Shown here piece after piece: positions 10,241 through 19,494 of a stretch of DNA of 64,000 bases. A program made the translations under genes and the position numbers. Below the pieces are notes generated by a model. That model was given only the letters and a program-made list of their open reading frames with translations. It was not told the DNA's origin and ran no database searches. The stretch lies in the NCBI GenBank assembly GCA_043808235.1, contig JAZDFC010000095.1:1-64000 (forward strand), given 5' to 3'. This DNA comes from JAZDFC01 sp043808235. GTDB taxonomy: Bacteria > Bacteroidota > Ignavibacteria > Ignavibacteriales > Melioribacteraceae. The stretch's first letter is position 1. Every line of letters starts with the position of its first letter.

Positions 10241-11737
10241 TTAGTATGTCATTCCTTTGTACTTTACTAATCCGCCATCAAATGTTGTTATCCACAGATA
10301 TCCTTGCTCATCCTGCGCAATACCGGTTACAAAAGGATTTTTAATCCCGCTGTTTTTGTAATTATACGTGATAAAACTTGTACCGCTTTTATATTTCACA
10401 AGACCTTTTAATGTGCCTAACCATTTGGTCCCATCTCTCGAAACAAATATCTGATTAATGGTATTATCATCTATCACAATATTCAAAAGCCATTTTCCAC
10501 TTTTAAATGAAGCAAGTCGGGTGGTGTTTTCATAACTGGAACCAAACCATTTATCGCCTACTAACCCATCACCAATTGCAGTAAAGGCGCCCTTCAAAAC
10601 ATTTATACTCGGATGGTTTTTTCTTAAAAGTGGGTATGTTGTCCATGAAGTTTCTCCATCTGCAGTACAAAGAAATCGGCCAAGTTTCCCTATAACTGTT
10701 GTTATCCAAAATCCGTTTGTGCTATCAAATTTTACTTTGGTAATCCAATTACCTGGAATCTTAGAATTATCTCTTGTTAGAATCACCCACCTTGTCCCAA
10801 AATATCTCGCGAGTCCGCCTTTTGTACCAATTAATACATCGCCGTTTATCCCAACATCTACAGAGGTTGTAAAATCATGCGGTAACGGCGAATTTGATGT
10901 ATTAAACCACTGCCAGTTTCCGTTATCGATAATTACGAAACCATAATCTGTTGTAAATAATAATCTACCTTGTTGATCACAGAGAACTGCAGTTACATAA
11001 TTACTTGGCATTGACGAATTGCTCATATTATATTCTGTCCATGTCCGCCTGTCATATTTTATCAATCCTTTCCCATCAGTTCCAACCCAAATATTATTTT
11101 GCTTATCGACTGCAACACAAGTCAATTTCTCCGTAGGAATTGCTGAAGTGAGTGAATCATACCGGACCCAAATGCTTGTATCTTCCAATGTAACTGTTGT
11201 TTCAGTCATGAATAGACTTTTAACTATAACCTGCTTCTCACCGGGATAATATCCATCGTGTTTACAAACTACTTTGTGCTTGCCAGGTATTATTTTCTGC
11301 AGAATTGCGGGAGTGTAAAGATTAGTAACAGAATCATCAATAATTATTTGTGAATTTTCCGGAACCGAGAAAACTTCAATTTTACCGAGCATATTAGGAT
11401 TCGATAGAAAATTAATATCGAGATTCTTGCGCTGATTATCACTCAGCTCAACATTTATAATTGTGTCCCGATAAAGGTCTTTTCGCAATTTGATTTGATG
11501 AGTAGTATAGTTTAAAAAGAAAAGACTATCCGGCGTATAATCCCCTCTCCATTTTCCGTCAATGTAAATTTTGAATCCTATGGGAGTTGAGGTTATGAAT
11601 ACATTACCTTCGTGAGCGGGTTTTTCAACTGGCGGAGTGGATAATTCTTTATCACATTGAGTAAATAATATACTTACAACTATTGATATACATAAATTCA
11701 GGAATAAAGATTTGTATTTTAAAAACAATTCTCTCAT
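10241..11737 (-). CDS. PEGA and beta-propeller lipoprotein (copy A)
   Basis: A 498-residue predicted lipoprotein with a hydrophobic leader ending near a Cys (FTQCD). Residues about 40-110 and 113-185 form two PEGA-type domains (FITSTPIGFKIYIDGKWRGD; IEVFSVPENSQIIIDDS). Residues about 195-495 hold repeats of the two-component-regulator propeller type (NNIWVGTDGKGLIKYD; GYLWITTFDGGLVKYKG). There is no kinase or output domain, so it is a stand-alone surface or periplasmic sensor-like or binding protein. It lies 77 bp upstream of the second TonB receptor and 29 bp downstream of its paralogue, probably in one operon. Its role is not known. Confidence 0.75.
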   Translation of the reverse strand: MRELFLKYKSLFLNLCISIVVSILFTQCDKELSTPPVEKPAHEGNVFITSTPIGFKIYIDGKWRGDYTPDSLFFLNYTTHQIKLRKDLYRDTIINVELSDNQRKNLDINFLSNPNMLGKIEVFSVPENSQIIIDDSVTNLYTPAILQKIIPGKHKVVCKHDGYYPGEKQVIVKSLFMTETTVTLEDTSIWVRYDSLTSAIPTEKLTCVAVDKQNNIWVGTDGKGLIKYDRRTWTEYNMSNSSMPSNYVTAVLCDQQGRLLFTTDYGFVIIDNGNWQWFNTSNSPLPHDFTTSVDVGINGDVLIGTKGGLARYFGTRWVILTRDNSKIPGNWITKVKFDSTNGFWITTVIGKLGRFLCTADGETSWTTYPLLRKNHPSINVLKGAFTAIGDGLVGDKWFGSSYENTTRLASFKSGKWLLNIVIDDNTINQIFVSRDGTKWLGTLKGLVKYKSGTSFITYNYKNSGIKNPFVTGIAQDEQGYLWITTFDGGLVKYKGMTY

Positions 11738-11766
11738 TAAATTCCATCATCTATTACTGGAGACTT

Positions 11767-13278
11767 CTAATTCTTCTTTTTAGTTAAACCGCCTCCGAGT
11801 GTTGTAATCCACATTATTCCATTTCTATCTTTAGCAATATCGGTGACGACTAAATTTCGTAATCCGCTATTCAAAATATTATAATGAGTAAACGGAGAAA
11901 CATTCAATCGATATTTAATAAGTCCTTTATATGTGCAAAGCCAAACGTAATCTTGATCATCAACGAAAATTGTATTTATTGTATTGGAACCCAACGGGAA
12001 TGGAATCGACCATTCACCATTGTTGTATAAAAGTAAATTAGCTGATTGATTATCGTTGCTACAAAACCAGACTTTACCATTTTGTCCGAATCCGACTGCA
12101 GAAATCGATTTAAACATTTCCGTAGGCAACGGATCTTTCCAACTTCCTCCGGACGGATCCATTGGATTCGGATACCCATAAGTCTTCCACTGACCTTCTT
12201 TGAATCTCGCCAAGCCTACATGGAGCAAAGCCGCCCAAAAATCCGAATCAGTCTGATATTTAATTTCATTAACCCATGAAGAGGGCATTGCTGAATTATC
12301 GTCATTTAAAAGCAACCACCTATCATCGCTTGCAAAATATCTTACAAGTCCGGCTTGAGTTCCAATCATCATATCGCCATTGGAATTAATATCTAGTGTG
12401 CTGATAAAATTACTTGGCAGAATTGAATTATCGGAATTAATAATTCTCCATGAATCACCATCAATTATAACAAGTCCGTCACCGGTACCAATATATTTTT
12501 TATAATCAGTATCGATAAGAATGAAAGTAATATAATTATCCGGCAGCAGTGAATTTTCTTTTGTCAATTGTTTCCATGAAATCTCATCATATAATATTAT
12601 TCCGTCTTCCGTTGTACCAATCCATTTAGTGTTGTTCTCATCAATCTCAATGCATGTTAATTCCGGTGAAGCAATTCCGGAATTCGATATATCGAAAGTA
12701 ACCCATACCGAAGTATCTTCGAGCGCCAATTGAGCAAGGCTAATTTGGTTACTCTTTACTAATACATTTTTTGAACCTTCCCAGTATCCGGTTTTTCCGT
12801 AAGTGACTGAATGGTTTCCTGGAATTATCGATGGTATTGTAACCGGAGTTAATAAACCGGTAGAAACTCCATCAATATAAACGAGCGCATTTTCAGGATC
12901 AGATACACAATTAATTTTACCAAACATTAACGGGTTTTGTAAATACTGAATATCGACAACATTTCTGGTTCCTTTTGCCGTTGTTACTTGAAACGAAGTA
13001 TCCCTATACAAACTCTTTTTCAGAGTAATCGTTTGTGTACCATCTTTTAGCCAGGTAATAGAATCGGGAGTAAAACTGCCCGTTCGTCTTCCATTTAGAA
13101 ATATTTCAGCTTTCTCAGGATAAGAGGAGATAAAAATAAAACCATCGTCGGGTTTGGATTCTTCAGGTGCAACGGATAATTCTTTTTCACATGAATAAGC
13201 AAATAGCGTAATGCATGCGATAAATATTGTAAAAACAATTTTATTAGTCATTTTTATTGTCATGAATTTCTTATTCAA
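11767..13278 (-). CDS. PEGA and beta-propeller lipoprotein (copy B)
   Basis: A 503-residue paralogue of the preceding protein with the same layout: leader and lipobox (LFAYSC), two PEGA-type domains (FISSYPEKAEIFLNGRRTG; INCVSDPENALVYIDGVSTG) and a C-terminal propeller with NTKWIGTTEDGIILYD-like repeats ending in GIMWITTLGGGLTKKKN. It begins 8 bp after the DUF4249 gene of the first receptor set. With its neighbour it forms the centre of the duplicated block. Its function is unknown; PEGA domains occur in surface-layer and sensor proteins of many bacteria. Confidence 0.75.
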   Translation of the reverse strand: MNKKFMTIKMTNKIVFTIFIACITLFAYSCEKELSVAPEESKPDDGFIFISSYPEKAEIFLNGRRTGSFTPDSITWLKDGTQTITLKKSLYRDTSFQVTTAKGTRNVVDIQYLQNPLMFGKINCVSDPENALVYIDGVSTGLLTPVTIPSIIPGNHSVTYGKTGYWEGSKNVLVKSNQISLAQLALEDTSVWVTFDISNSGIASPELTCIEIDENNTKWIGTTEDGIILYDEISWKQLTKENSLLPDNYITFILIDTDYKKYIGTGDGLVIIDGDSWRIINSDNSILPSNFISTLDINSNGDMMIGTQAGLVRYFASDDRWLLLNDDNSAMPSSWVNEIKYQTDSDFWAALLHVGLARFKEGQWKTYGYPNPMDPSGGSWKDPLPTEMFKSISAVGFGQNGKVWFCSNDNQSANLLLYNNGEWSIPFPLGSNTINTIFVDDQDYVWLCTYKGLIKYRLNVSPFTHYNILNSGLRNLVVTDIAKDRNGIMWITTLGGGLTKKKN

Positions 13279-13286
13279 TTTTTTTT

Positions 13287-14249
13287 CTAAAATTTTGGTT
13301 CATATCCGAAAGATCTAACATATTCTGATTCAAAAAATAAGGTGACATTCCTTTTTGTAACAGATGCAAAAAGGCCATAACCGCCGTCGATATTAGTAAC
13401 ATCAATTTGGTCAAGTCTAATCGAATATTCATCAAGGATCTGATTTGTTGAAGCATAGTATGTCGTAAGATTTTTATCGAACGCCAATATATCAATATTA
13501 CAAAGTATTATTGTATAATTGCCTTTATTTTCATCTCCCTCCGAAATTTCCTGCATGGCCCGGTCCATCACATCCATCTTTACAACAAGTGACATTTCTT
13601 TTGACGCTGAAGGATAAATTGGTATGTATTTATCTCCTTCGAGATAATAATCGATAGGAACCTGTTTGTACCTTCTTTCAATTCCATTTGAAGTTTTTAC
13701 TTCATAGATAATTTTCATCTGTTTGGCATGAAGTAGATTAGCAACATCATTCCGCCAGTACACACCAATAAAATCTTTGTCATCAGCCGGAATAAAAAAG
13801 TCCGAATACTCGGTATTAACCTTGATATCTCCGGGTGTGGTAGTCGCTGATTTTAATCTTTTACCGTTTGGAAGTAAAGCCTCTATCTCAACACTCTGTC
13901 CAAAATCGGGTCTAAAATTTTCGACAAAATAATAATAGTAATCCGATTTATATCGCGAAGTATCGGTCCGGGCAATGGTAGTATCGCGCATTCGGTACAC
14001 AGTATCTTTATACCATATACGAATATCGGCACCCATAATTGCCGGATCGATTGTATTGGTGTAAGGATCGGTTCCCTCAACCGCATAATTTTTTGAGATG
14101 ACTGCCGATTGCACAGCGGTATCGCCCCTTAGCACACAATTTAGAATATAGATATTTCTGAATTCGGCATTGGGACTAAATTCTTCTTCGCAAGAATAAA
14201 TTAAAAAAGCTAATACAATAAACAACACAAGATTAAGCGCTAATTTCAT
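13287..14249 (-). CDS. DUF4249 family lipoprotein (first copy)
   Basis: A 320-residue lipoprotein of the same length as its paralogue at 6961-7923. It has a hydrophobic leader and lipobox (FLIYSC), shares the N-terminal YxLxCxxRGD block (YILNCVLRGDTAV), and ends in the same way (NIDGGYGLFASV, then YVRSFGYEP). The start codon overlaps the TonB-receptor stop by four bases. It is probably the receptor's outer-membrane-anchored partner. The match to DUF4249 rests on recognisable conserved blocks and context. Confidence 0.82.
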   Translation of the reverse strand: MKLALNLVLFIVLAFLIYSCEEEFSPNAEFRNIYILNCVLRGDTAVQSAVISKNYAVEGTDPYTNTIDPAIMGADIRIWYKDTVYRMRDTTIARTDTSRYKSDYYYYFVENFRPDFGQSVEIEALLPNGKRLKSATTTPGDIKVNTEYSDFFIPADDKDFIGVYWRNDVANLLHAKQMKIIYEVKTSNGIERRYKQVPIDYYLEGDKYIPIYPSASKEMSLVVKMDVMDRAMQEISEGDENKGNYTIILCNIDILAFDKNLTTYYASTNQILDEYSIRLDQIDVTNIDGGYGLFASVTKRNVTLFFESEYVRSFGYEPKF

Positions 14250-16477
14250 ATTTCAACCTTTATGGTAGCAGTAGGTAAGAATGGCAACATGTTCACACGC
14301 CTTCCGGTATCTCTTTCAAAATAGAACAGATTTTTTCTATCATATGCATTGATGATATTAAAATCGAGTTCAATGCGTATAAAATTAAAATCAAATTTCT
14401 TTGAAAGATTAAGATCGAGTCGATGATAAACAGGGAGTCTTCCTAAATTTTTAGAATCGAGTAATTGATACGGACTAAAATATTGATTATAAATAATTGG
14501 TGAAGCAATGTTGGTAAGGAATAATTTATCGTAATAACCCAATAATTGTGTAAACGGCAAACCGCTATTGTAAACCCAAACTACACTTGCCTGCCATCCG
14601 GCTCCAATATTATACTCCAAACTTAGATTTATATTATGCCGGGAATCATATTTGGGTAAATAAACCCATCCATTAACTTCTTTATAAGCCCAACTTAATG
14701 TATAAGCAGCAGAGAATTTGAGCCGGTCAAGTTCATATTTCAGAGCAAATTCCCATCCATATGAATCGCCCTTTCCTGCGAGCAAATCAGGATCAGTATC
14801 ATATCTTTTTTCATCATTCAATGCCGGGAAGTTATCTATCTTTTTATAATATCCTTCAACGTCAACTGAGAGATTGTCGAAAAATTTGGTTTCGACACCG
14901 AATGTATAATGCACCGCAGTAGCCGGTTTAATATAGTTAGGAGTAATTATCCAAGGTTCAAATAAAGAAATAACCTCACTTTCATCTGAGATTGTGGTTA
15001 ATTCCTGCAAATAAGATCCACATGCGGCTTTAAAAACCAACTGAGGCATAAACTGGTAAGTAAAGCTCGCTCTCGGCTCTAAAATACTGCTGCCGCCTTC
15101 AGATAGCCCAATTAAATTAATCCTCGAACCGAGATCTATTCCGAGGGATTCAAATTGCAATAATTTGTACTTGACATACATGCTGAAATTCGCCGATTGA
15201 TCAAACAGATCGGTAACAATTCCACGCTGGTTAATTTGATACAATTTTGTTTTAATTGTTTTAATGCTCATTCCAACACGCATTTCATCTTTACTATCCC
15301 ATAGGTAAGTAAAATCCATTTTCAAAGAAACATCCTCCAATTTATTTTCTCTTGGATTTGATTCACTATAATTAGGAATTACTTTTCCCTGGAATGAACT
15401 GGCGGAGACATCGAATTCGGAATAAAACGGATTATCATAAACCTGGAACCATTTGAATCCCAATATATTATTGGACCAGTTAAAGTCTTCTCTCGTCGGA
15501 TTTTCATCATCTAAATTATCATTACTGATAAATCCGTGCAGTTCAAATCTCGAACCTTTGATAAAATTGGGATCGGAAAAATTTATTTTATAAGAAACAT
15601 CATAAAAATCGAACGGTGGACTTTTTTCGTCAAGAAATTTTTTCATTATTTCATTGCGGTAACTCTTTCTTCCCGTTAGAATAAAAGAACCTGACGGGAG
15701 TGGTCCCTCAACCGAAACTTTGCCGGTAAGATAACTACTACTTGCCGAAGCGCTGAATCGGTTTCTATTTCCATCTTTTGTAATTACTTTCAGTACTGAT
15801 GAAAGCCGATCACCAAATTCTGCTGTATATCCGCCTTTATAAAATTCAATGCTATTAATCATTTCGGGATCGATAACGCTGAAAAGACCAAGTGCATGGA
15901 ATGGATTGTAAATAGTAGATCCGTTGAGCAAAACAAGATTTTGATTACTGGCGCCTCCTCTTACATAATATCTTGCAGATATATCGCCGGTACTCTGAAC
16001 TCCGGTAACGTATTGAAGCGATCTGAAGATATCGGTTTCCACCCCTTTAGGCAGGCTTTCCAATTGCTTAATAGAGATACGCTGCAAACCAAGATCGGTT
16101 TCATTTTCACGAATAATTTTTTCTCCAACCTTTTCGAAGGCTTGCAGAACAATATCCTCGGTTAATAAATTAACATCCAACTCAGTTATTTTATCACTTT
16201 CAAATGATACTGAAAACGATCTCGATTCATACCCCATATAGGTAAATAAAACTGTGTATGTTTTATTCACCGGAATTGAGGGAATAAAATAATAACCTTT
16301 ATCGTTGGTCGTAACGCCAATTTTCGCTTCTTTGATGAAGACGTTCGCATAAATTAAGGCCTCGCCACTCAATGAGTCTCTTACAAAACCACGTAATTTT
16401 CCGGTACCTTGTCCTGTAGTTCCGTTAGAATATAAGATTAAAAATAGGAGAGAAAAGAACAGTAAATATTTTTTCAT
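14246..16477 (-). CDS. TonB-dependent outer-membrane receptor with CarboxypepD_reg domain (first copy)
   Basis: A 743-residue paralogue of the receptor at 7920-10163. The two are clearly alike in the regulatory domain (GKLRGFVRDSLSGEALIYAN), plug (YYVRGGASNQNLVLLNGSTI; PEMINSIEFYKGGYTAEFGD) and barrel (GSFILTGRKSYRNEIMKKFL), and both end in (L)PFLxTATxxxEI. It has a signal peptide at about 1-22. It is the first gene of the six-gene minus-strand block; a TAAATTTG box lies about 30 bases upstream. It takes up or binds an unidentified ligand. Confidence 0.9.
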   Translation of the reverse strand: MKKYLLFFSLLFLILYSNGTTGQGTGKLRGFVRDSLSGEALIYANVFIKEAKIGVTTNDKGYYFIPSIPVNKTYTVLFTYMGYESRSFSVSFESDKITELDVNLLTEDIVLQAFEKVGEKIIRENETDLGLQRISIKQLESLPKGVETDIFRSLQYVTGVQSTGDISARYYVRGGASNQNLVLLNGSTIYNPFHALGLFSVIDPEMINSIEFYKGGYTAEFGDRLSSVLKVITKDGNRNRFSASASSSYLTGKVSVEGPLPSGSFILTGRKSYRNEIMKKFLDEKSPPFDFYDVSYKINFSDPNFIKGSRFELHGFISNDNLDDENPTREDFNWSNNILGFKWFQVYDNPFYSEFDVSASSFQGKVIPNYSESNPRENKLEDVSLKMDFTYLWDSKDEMRVGMSIKTIKTKLYQINQRGIVTDLFDQSANFSMYVKYKLLQFESLGIDLGSRINLIGLSEGGSSILEPRASFTYQFMPQLVFKAACGSYLQELTTISDESEVISLFEPWIITPNYIKPATAVHYTFGVETKFFDNLSVDVEGYYKKIDNFPALNDEKRYDTDPDLLAGKGDSYGWEFALKYELDRLKFSAAYTLSWAYKEVNGWVYLPKYDSRHNINLSLEYNIGAGWQASVVWVYNSGLPFTQLLGYYDKLFLTNIASPIIYNQYFSPYQLLDSKNLGRLPVYHRLDLNLSKKFDFNFIRIELDFNIINAYDRKNLFYFERDTGRRVNMLPFLPTATIKVEI

Positions 16478-16507
16478 TTATATCTCAATAATAGAATTTT
16501 TGCGAGG

Positions 16508-16515
16508 CAAATTTA
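16508..16515 (-). promoter_or_regulatory. Bacteroidota-type -7 box upstream of the TonB/DUF4249 block
   Basis: On the minus strand this reads TAAATTTG, a full match to the TAnnTTTG element of Bacteroidota promoters, about 30 bases before the receptor's ATG. I could not find a good TTTG partner 19-21 bases upstream, so the call is tentative. The rest of 16478-16652 shows no feature. Confidence 0.35.
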
Positions 16516-16652
16516 GAGAAATTCTTTTTGATAAGTAGTGTAAAAATACGGTATATATTTACCTATCGAATTAAATTCCAATTAAAGATTTAGGATATCT
16601 TAAAATTAGATAAGTCAATTTGCCCTCCATTCGGAATTTCTATTATTGACGA

Positions 16653-18545
16653 TCATTCTTCCAGCGTTGAGAGGTTGCCGGGATCAACTCCCATAGTTCG
16701 TGCTTTTAATACTCTTCTCATAATTTTTCCGCTTCTCGTTTTGGGGAGTGAATCTACAAATTCAATTTTTTCCGGTTTTGCAATTGGACCAACTTCATGA
16801 CCGACATGCTTTTTTAATTCTTCGGCCAGAGCGTCGCTTTTTTCAACTCCTTGGCGAAGTATCACATATGAATAAATTGCATTCCCTTTAATTTCGTGTG
16901 GAATGCCGATTGCTGCTGCCTCAGCTACTGAATTATGACTAACTAGAGCGCTTTCAATTTCGGCTGTACCAAGTCTGTACCCTGAGACTTTGATTACATC
17001 ATCGACACGACCAATAATCCAGTAATAACCGTCTTCATCTCTTCTTGCGCTGTCACCAGTTAGATATAGCCCAGGAAATTTACTCCAATATTGCTCAACA
17101 AATCTTTCCGGATCTTTGTAAATGGTTCTCATCATTGCAGGCCAGGGTGTTTTAATAACAAGAAAGCCTTCTTCATTTGCCGCAACCGGTTTACCATCTT
17201 CAGTCAAAATATCCATCTGAATACCTGGAAAGGGTCTCGTTCCCGAACCCGGTTTTAGCGGTACCGATGGCATAGGTGTTATCATAAACATTCCGGTTTC
17301 AGTCTGCCACCATGTATCCATGATCGGGCAATTTTCTTTGCCTACTACACGATGATACCATTTCCAAGCTTCAGGATTAATTGGCTCGCCGACCGAACCA
17401 AGTAAACGTAATGAAGTAAGATCATGACGATTTACCCAGGCTTCGCCAAATCGCATCAATCCCCTTATAGCTGTTGGCGCCGTATATAAAATATTAATAC
17501 CATACTTTTCGATCATCTGCCACCATCTATTTGGATATGGAAATGTGGGCGCGCCTTCATACAGAAAAGACGTGGCTCCATTTAACAGGGGACCATAAAC
17601 AATATAACTATGCCCGGTAATCCAACCGGGATCCGCGGCACACCAGTATCTATCTTCTTCTTTAAAATCAAAAACATATTTTAATGTTGTGTATGCGCCA
17701 ACCATGTATCCGCCATGAGTATGCAAGATGGCTTTCGGTTTGCCCGTAGTTCCCGATGTGTATAGAATAAACAGGGGATCTTCAGCGTCCATTTCTTCAA
17801 TAGAACAACCGCGTGTAGCAATGGGCATATTTATCAATTCATGATACCACATATCACGGCCGGTTTCCATATTTACTTTTTGACCTGTTCTCTTTACCAC
17901 AAGCACATGTTCAACCGTTGCAGCCCGTTGTAAAGCTTCATCGGCAATTTCTTTTAAAGGTACAATTTTACCACGCTGATATGCGCCATCCGCAACAATT
18001 AAAACTTTAGATTGGCTATCTTCCAATCGTTCATGGAGAGCTTCAACAGAAAAACCTCCGTAAACGACTGAATGAATTGCACCAATTCGTGCACATGCAA
18101 GCATGGCCATTACAATCTCAGGAATTCTTCCCATATAAATTGTGACTCTATCACCTTTCTGCACACCAAGCGCTTTCAAAATATTTGCAAACTTGCAAGT
18201 TTCTCTATGTAAAGCAAAGTAAGACATAGCTTTAAATTCGCCATTCTCCCCTTCCCAAATAAATGCGAGTTTATTACGCCGGGCAGTCTTTACATGAACA
18301 TCAAGGCAGTTATAGACAATATTGGTTTTTGCACCGACAAACCATTTATAAAACGGTTTATTTGAATCATCCAATACTTTCGTCCATGGTTTGAACCAAT
18401 TCAATTCGAAAGCCCGCTCCTCCCAAAACCGTTCATAATTTTCGGAAGCAAATCGATTTAATTCATCCCAATTCTGGATGTTCGCGTTATTTACAACTTC
18501 CGTCGATGGATAAAATACTTCCCCGGATAATTTTTTGTGATCCAT
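16653..18545 (-). CDS. acs: Acetyl-CoA synthetase, AMP-forming
   Basis: A 630-residue enzyme converting acetate, ATP and CoA to acetyl-CoA, AMP and pyrophosphate in the cytoplasm. It has the AMP-binding P-loop (YTSGTTGKPKAILHTHGGY, about residues 260-278), the WWQTETG motif, the hinge region GRVDDVIKVSGYRLGTAEIE and the C-terminal PKTRSGKIMRR, whose lysine is the catalytic residue subject to acetylation in the family. Its length is near the usual 630-660. The N-terminal domain carries the ACS-type sequence (NWFKPWTKVLDDSNKPFYKWFVG). An AGGGAG ribosome-binding site precedes the ATG. It is transcribed alone, away from the tRNA gene. Confidence 0.95.
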   Translation of the reverse strand: MDHKKLSGEVFYPSTEVVNNANIQNWDELNRFASENYERFWEERAFELNWFKPWTKVLDDSNKPFYKWFVGAKTNIVYNCLDVHVKTARRNKLAFIWEGENGEFKAMSYFALHRETCKFANILKALGVQKGDRVTIYMGRIPEIVMAMLACARIGAIHSVVYGGFSVEALHERLEDSQSKVLIVADGAYQRGKIVPLKEIADEALQRAATVEHVLVVKRTGQKVNMETGRDMWYHELINMPIATRGCSIEEMDAEDPLFILYTSGTTGKPKAILHTHGGYMVGAYTTLKYVFDFKEEDRYWCAADPGWITGHSYIVYGPLLNGATSFLYEGAPTFPYPNRWWQMIEKYGINILYTAPTAIRGLMRFGEAWVNRHDLTSLRLLGSVGEPINPEAWKWYHRVVGKENCPIMDTWWQTETGMFMITPMPSVPLKPGSGTRPFPGIQMDILTEDGKPVAANEEGFLVIKTPWPAMMRTIYKDPERFVEQYWSKFPGLYLTGDSARRDEDGYYWIIGRVDDVIKVSGYRLGTAEIESALVSHNSVAEAAAIGIPHEIKGNAIYSYVILRQGVEKSDALAEELKKHVGHEVGPIAKPEKIEFVDSLPKTRSGKIMRRVLKARTMGVDPGNLSTLEE

Positions 18546-18601
18546 ATGAACTCCCTTTAGCTGATGTGATGAGTTTTTAAAGTCAGTTTTTAGTTAATCG
18601 G

Positions 18602-18631
18602 CAATAATAAATTCAACCGCAATTTCGCAAA
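18602..18631 (-). promoter_or_regulatory. Possible promoter of acs
   Basis: Read on the minus strand, TTTG (18628-18631) is followed after 18 bases by TATTATTG (18602-18609), one mismatch from TAnnTTTG. This fits a Bacteroidota promoter with a leader of about 50 bases before acs. It overlaps the region of the divergent tRNA promoter. Confidence 0.35.
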
Positions 18632-18636
18632 AGTGA

Positions 18637-18667
18637 TTTTACTATTGGCTTTTTTCTGTTATATTTG
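18637..18667 (+). promoter_or_regulatory. Possible promoter of tRNA-Ser
   Basis: TTTT (18637-18640) is followed after 19 bases by TATATTTG (18660-18667), an exact match to TAnnTTTG. Transcription would start about 55 bases before the tRNA. The upstream box is imperfect. Confidence 0.4.
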
Positions 18668-18728
18668 CACTGCTTTTTTAACAACAATGTTCTCGAAAAT
18701 ATAATTCAAAATTAGTTTAGTCATTCCT

Positions 18729-18817
18729 GGAGAGGTGGGTGAGTGGCTGAAACCAACGGTTTGCTAAACCGTCGTAGGGGTTAAACTCTACCGCGAGTTC
18801 GAATCTCGCCCTCTCCG
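18729..18817 (+). tRNA. tRNA-Ser, anticodon GCU
   Basis: An 89-base type II tRNA. Acceptor stem GGAGAGG (18729-18735) pairs with CCTCTCC (18810-18816), with discriminator G. The D-loop follows GTGAGTGGCTGAAA. The anticodon stem AACGG/CCGT encloses TTGCTAA with GCT at 18763-18765, reading AGC and AGU codons. A long variable arm (TAGGGGTTAAACTCTA) and the T-arm GCGAGTTCGAATCTCGC complete it. The long variable arm is typical of serine tRNAs. The CCA end is not encoded. Confidence 0.97.
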
Positions 18818-18821
18818 CTTG

Positions 18822-18849
18822 AAACCCGATCAAATTATGATCGGGTTTT
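18822..18849 (+). terminator. Intrinsic terminator after tRNA-Ser
   Basis: AAACCCGATCA (18822-18832), loop AATTA, then TGATCGGGTTT (18838-18848) continuing into further T residues. A perfect 11-bp stem five bases beyond the tRNA. Confidence 0.85.
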
Positions 18850-19494
18850 GTGTTTTAAAATTTCTATTGAATTACAATTTTTCTGGTGAATGCATGTGCT
18901 AAATTTATTCTGAGATTACAAATAAAATTATTTTCAGCAATCAATGCGCTGGAGGGGAAATAATTCATGTTTAATGAGAATGTTACGGGAACACTCTTAA
19001 AGTGGATATCAAGTTAGGGTTGTCCTGAATGGACATCACAACATACATAATGTACCTTTTCCTTCATTGACATTGTATTCAAATTGAAGTATTTTCTCGA
19101 TGTAATTGGTATTAAAATAACAGTGTTTTTATAAAAAATTACATGTAGTTGGTTACTAATTATCATACCCAATATTTAATATCGTATCAAAGATATGTTT
19201 TCGCAATCATAGATAAGACGTAGATGTAAAAATCGATTGTTCTTTCACATTTGGTGAGAAGTATCTGAACTATTAAACTTACTTTTAGGCTCTCTTTTAT
19301 CTGCATTTTTTCTGTTGATATATATTGTTCTGTTGCAGAATTGTACGTACGTAAATAAAATTATTTATAAATAGAGAATTAGCATCTTCAATTCCCGAAA
19401 ATTAGATTTGTCACCGGAATAAGGTTTTACAAATAGGTGACTCACGGGGCGGAGCTTTAACTAAACCTACACTTTATAAAATACACTACCAACT
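18850..19494 (+). other. Gene-poor leader before the T6SS cluster
   Basis: About 645 AT-rich bases without a supported gene. The only ORF-like signal is a 16-codon frame at 18967-19017 (MFNENVTGTLLKWISS) preceded by the strong site GGAGGGG at 18951-18957. It could be a leader peptide, a gene remnant or chance. The T6SS promoter should lie here; I see no convincing TTTG/TAnnTTTG pair. Confidence 0.35.

Noticed and set aside
19018..19060. A further REP-like palindrome (GTCCTGAATGGAC) before the T6SS
   Set aside because: The stem is only four bases and the flanks do not match the other units; likely chance.
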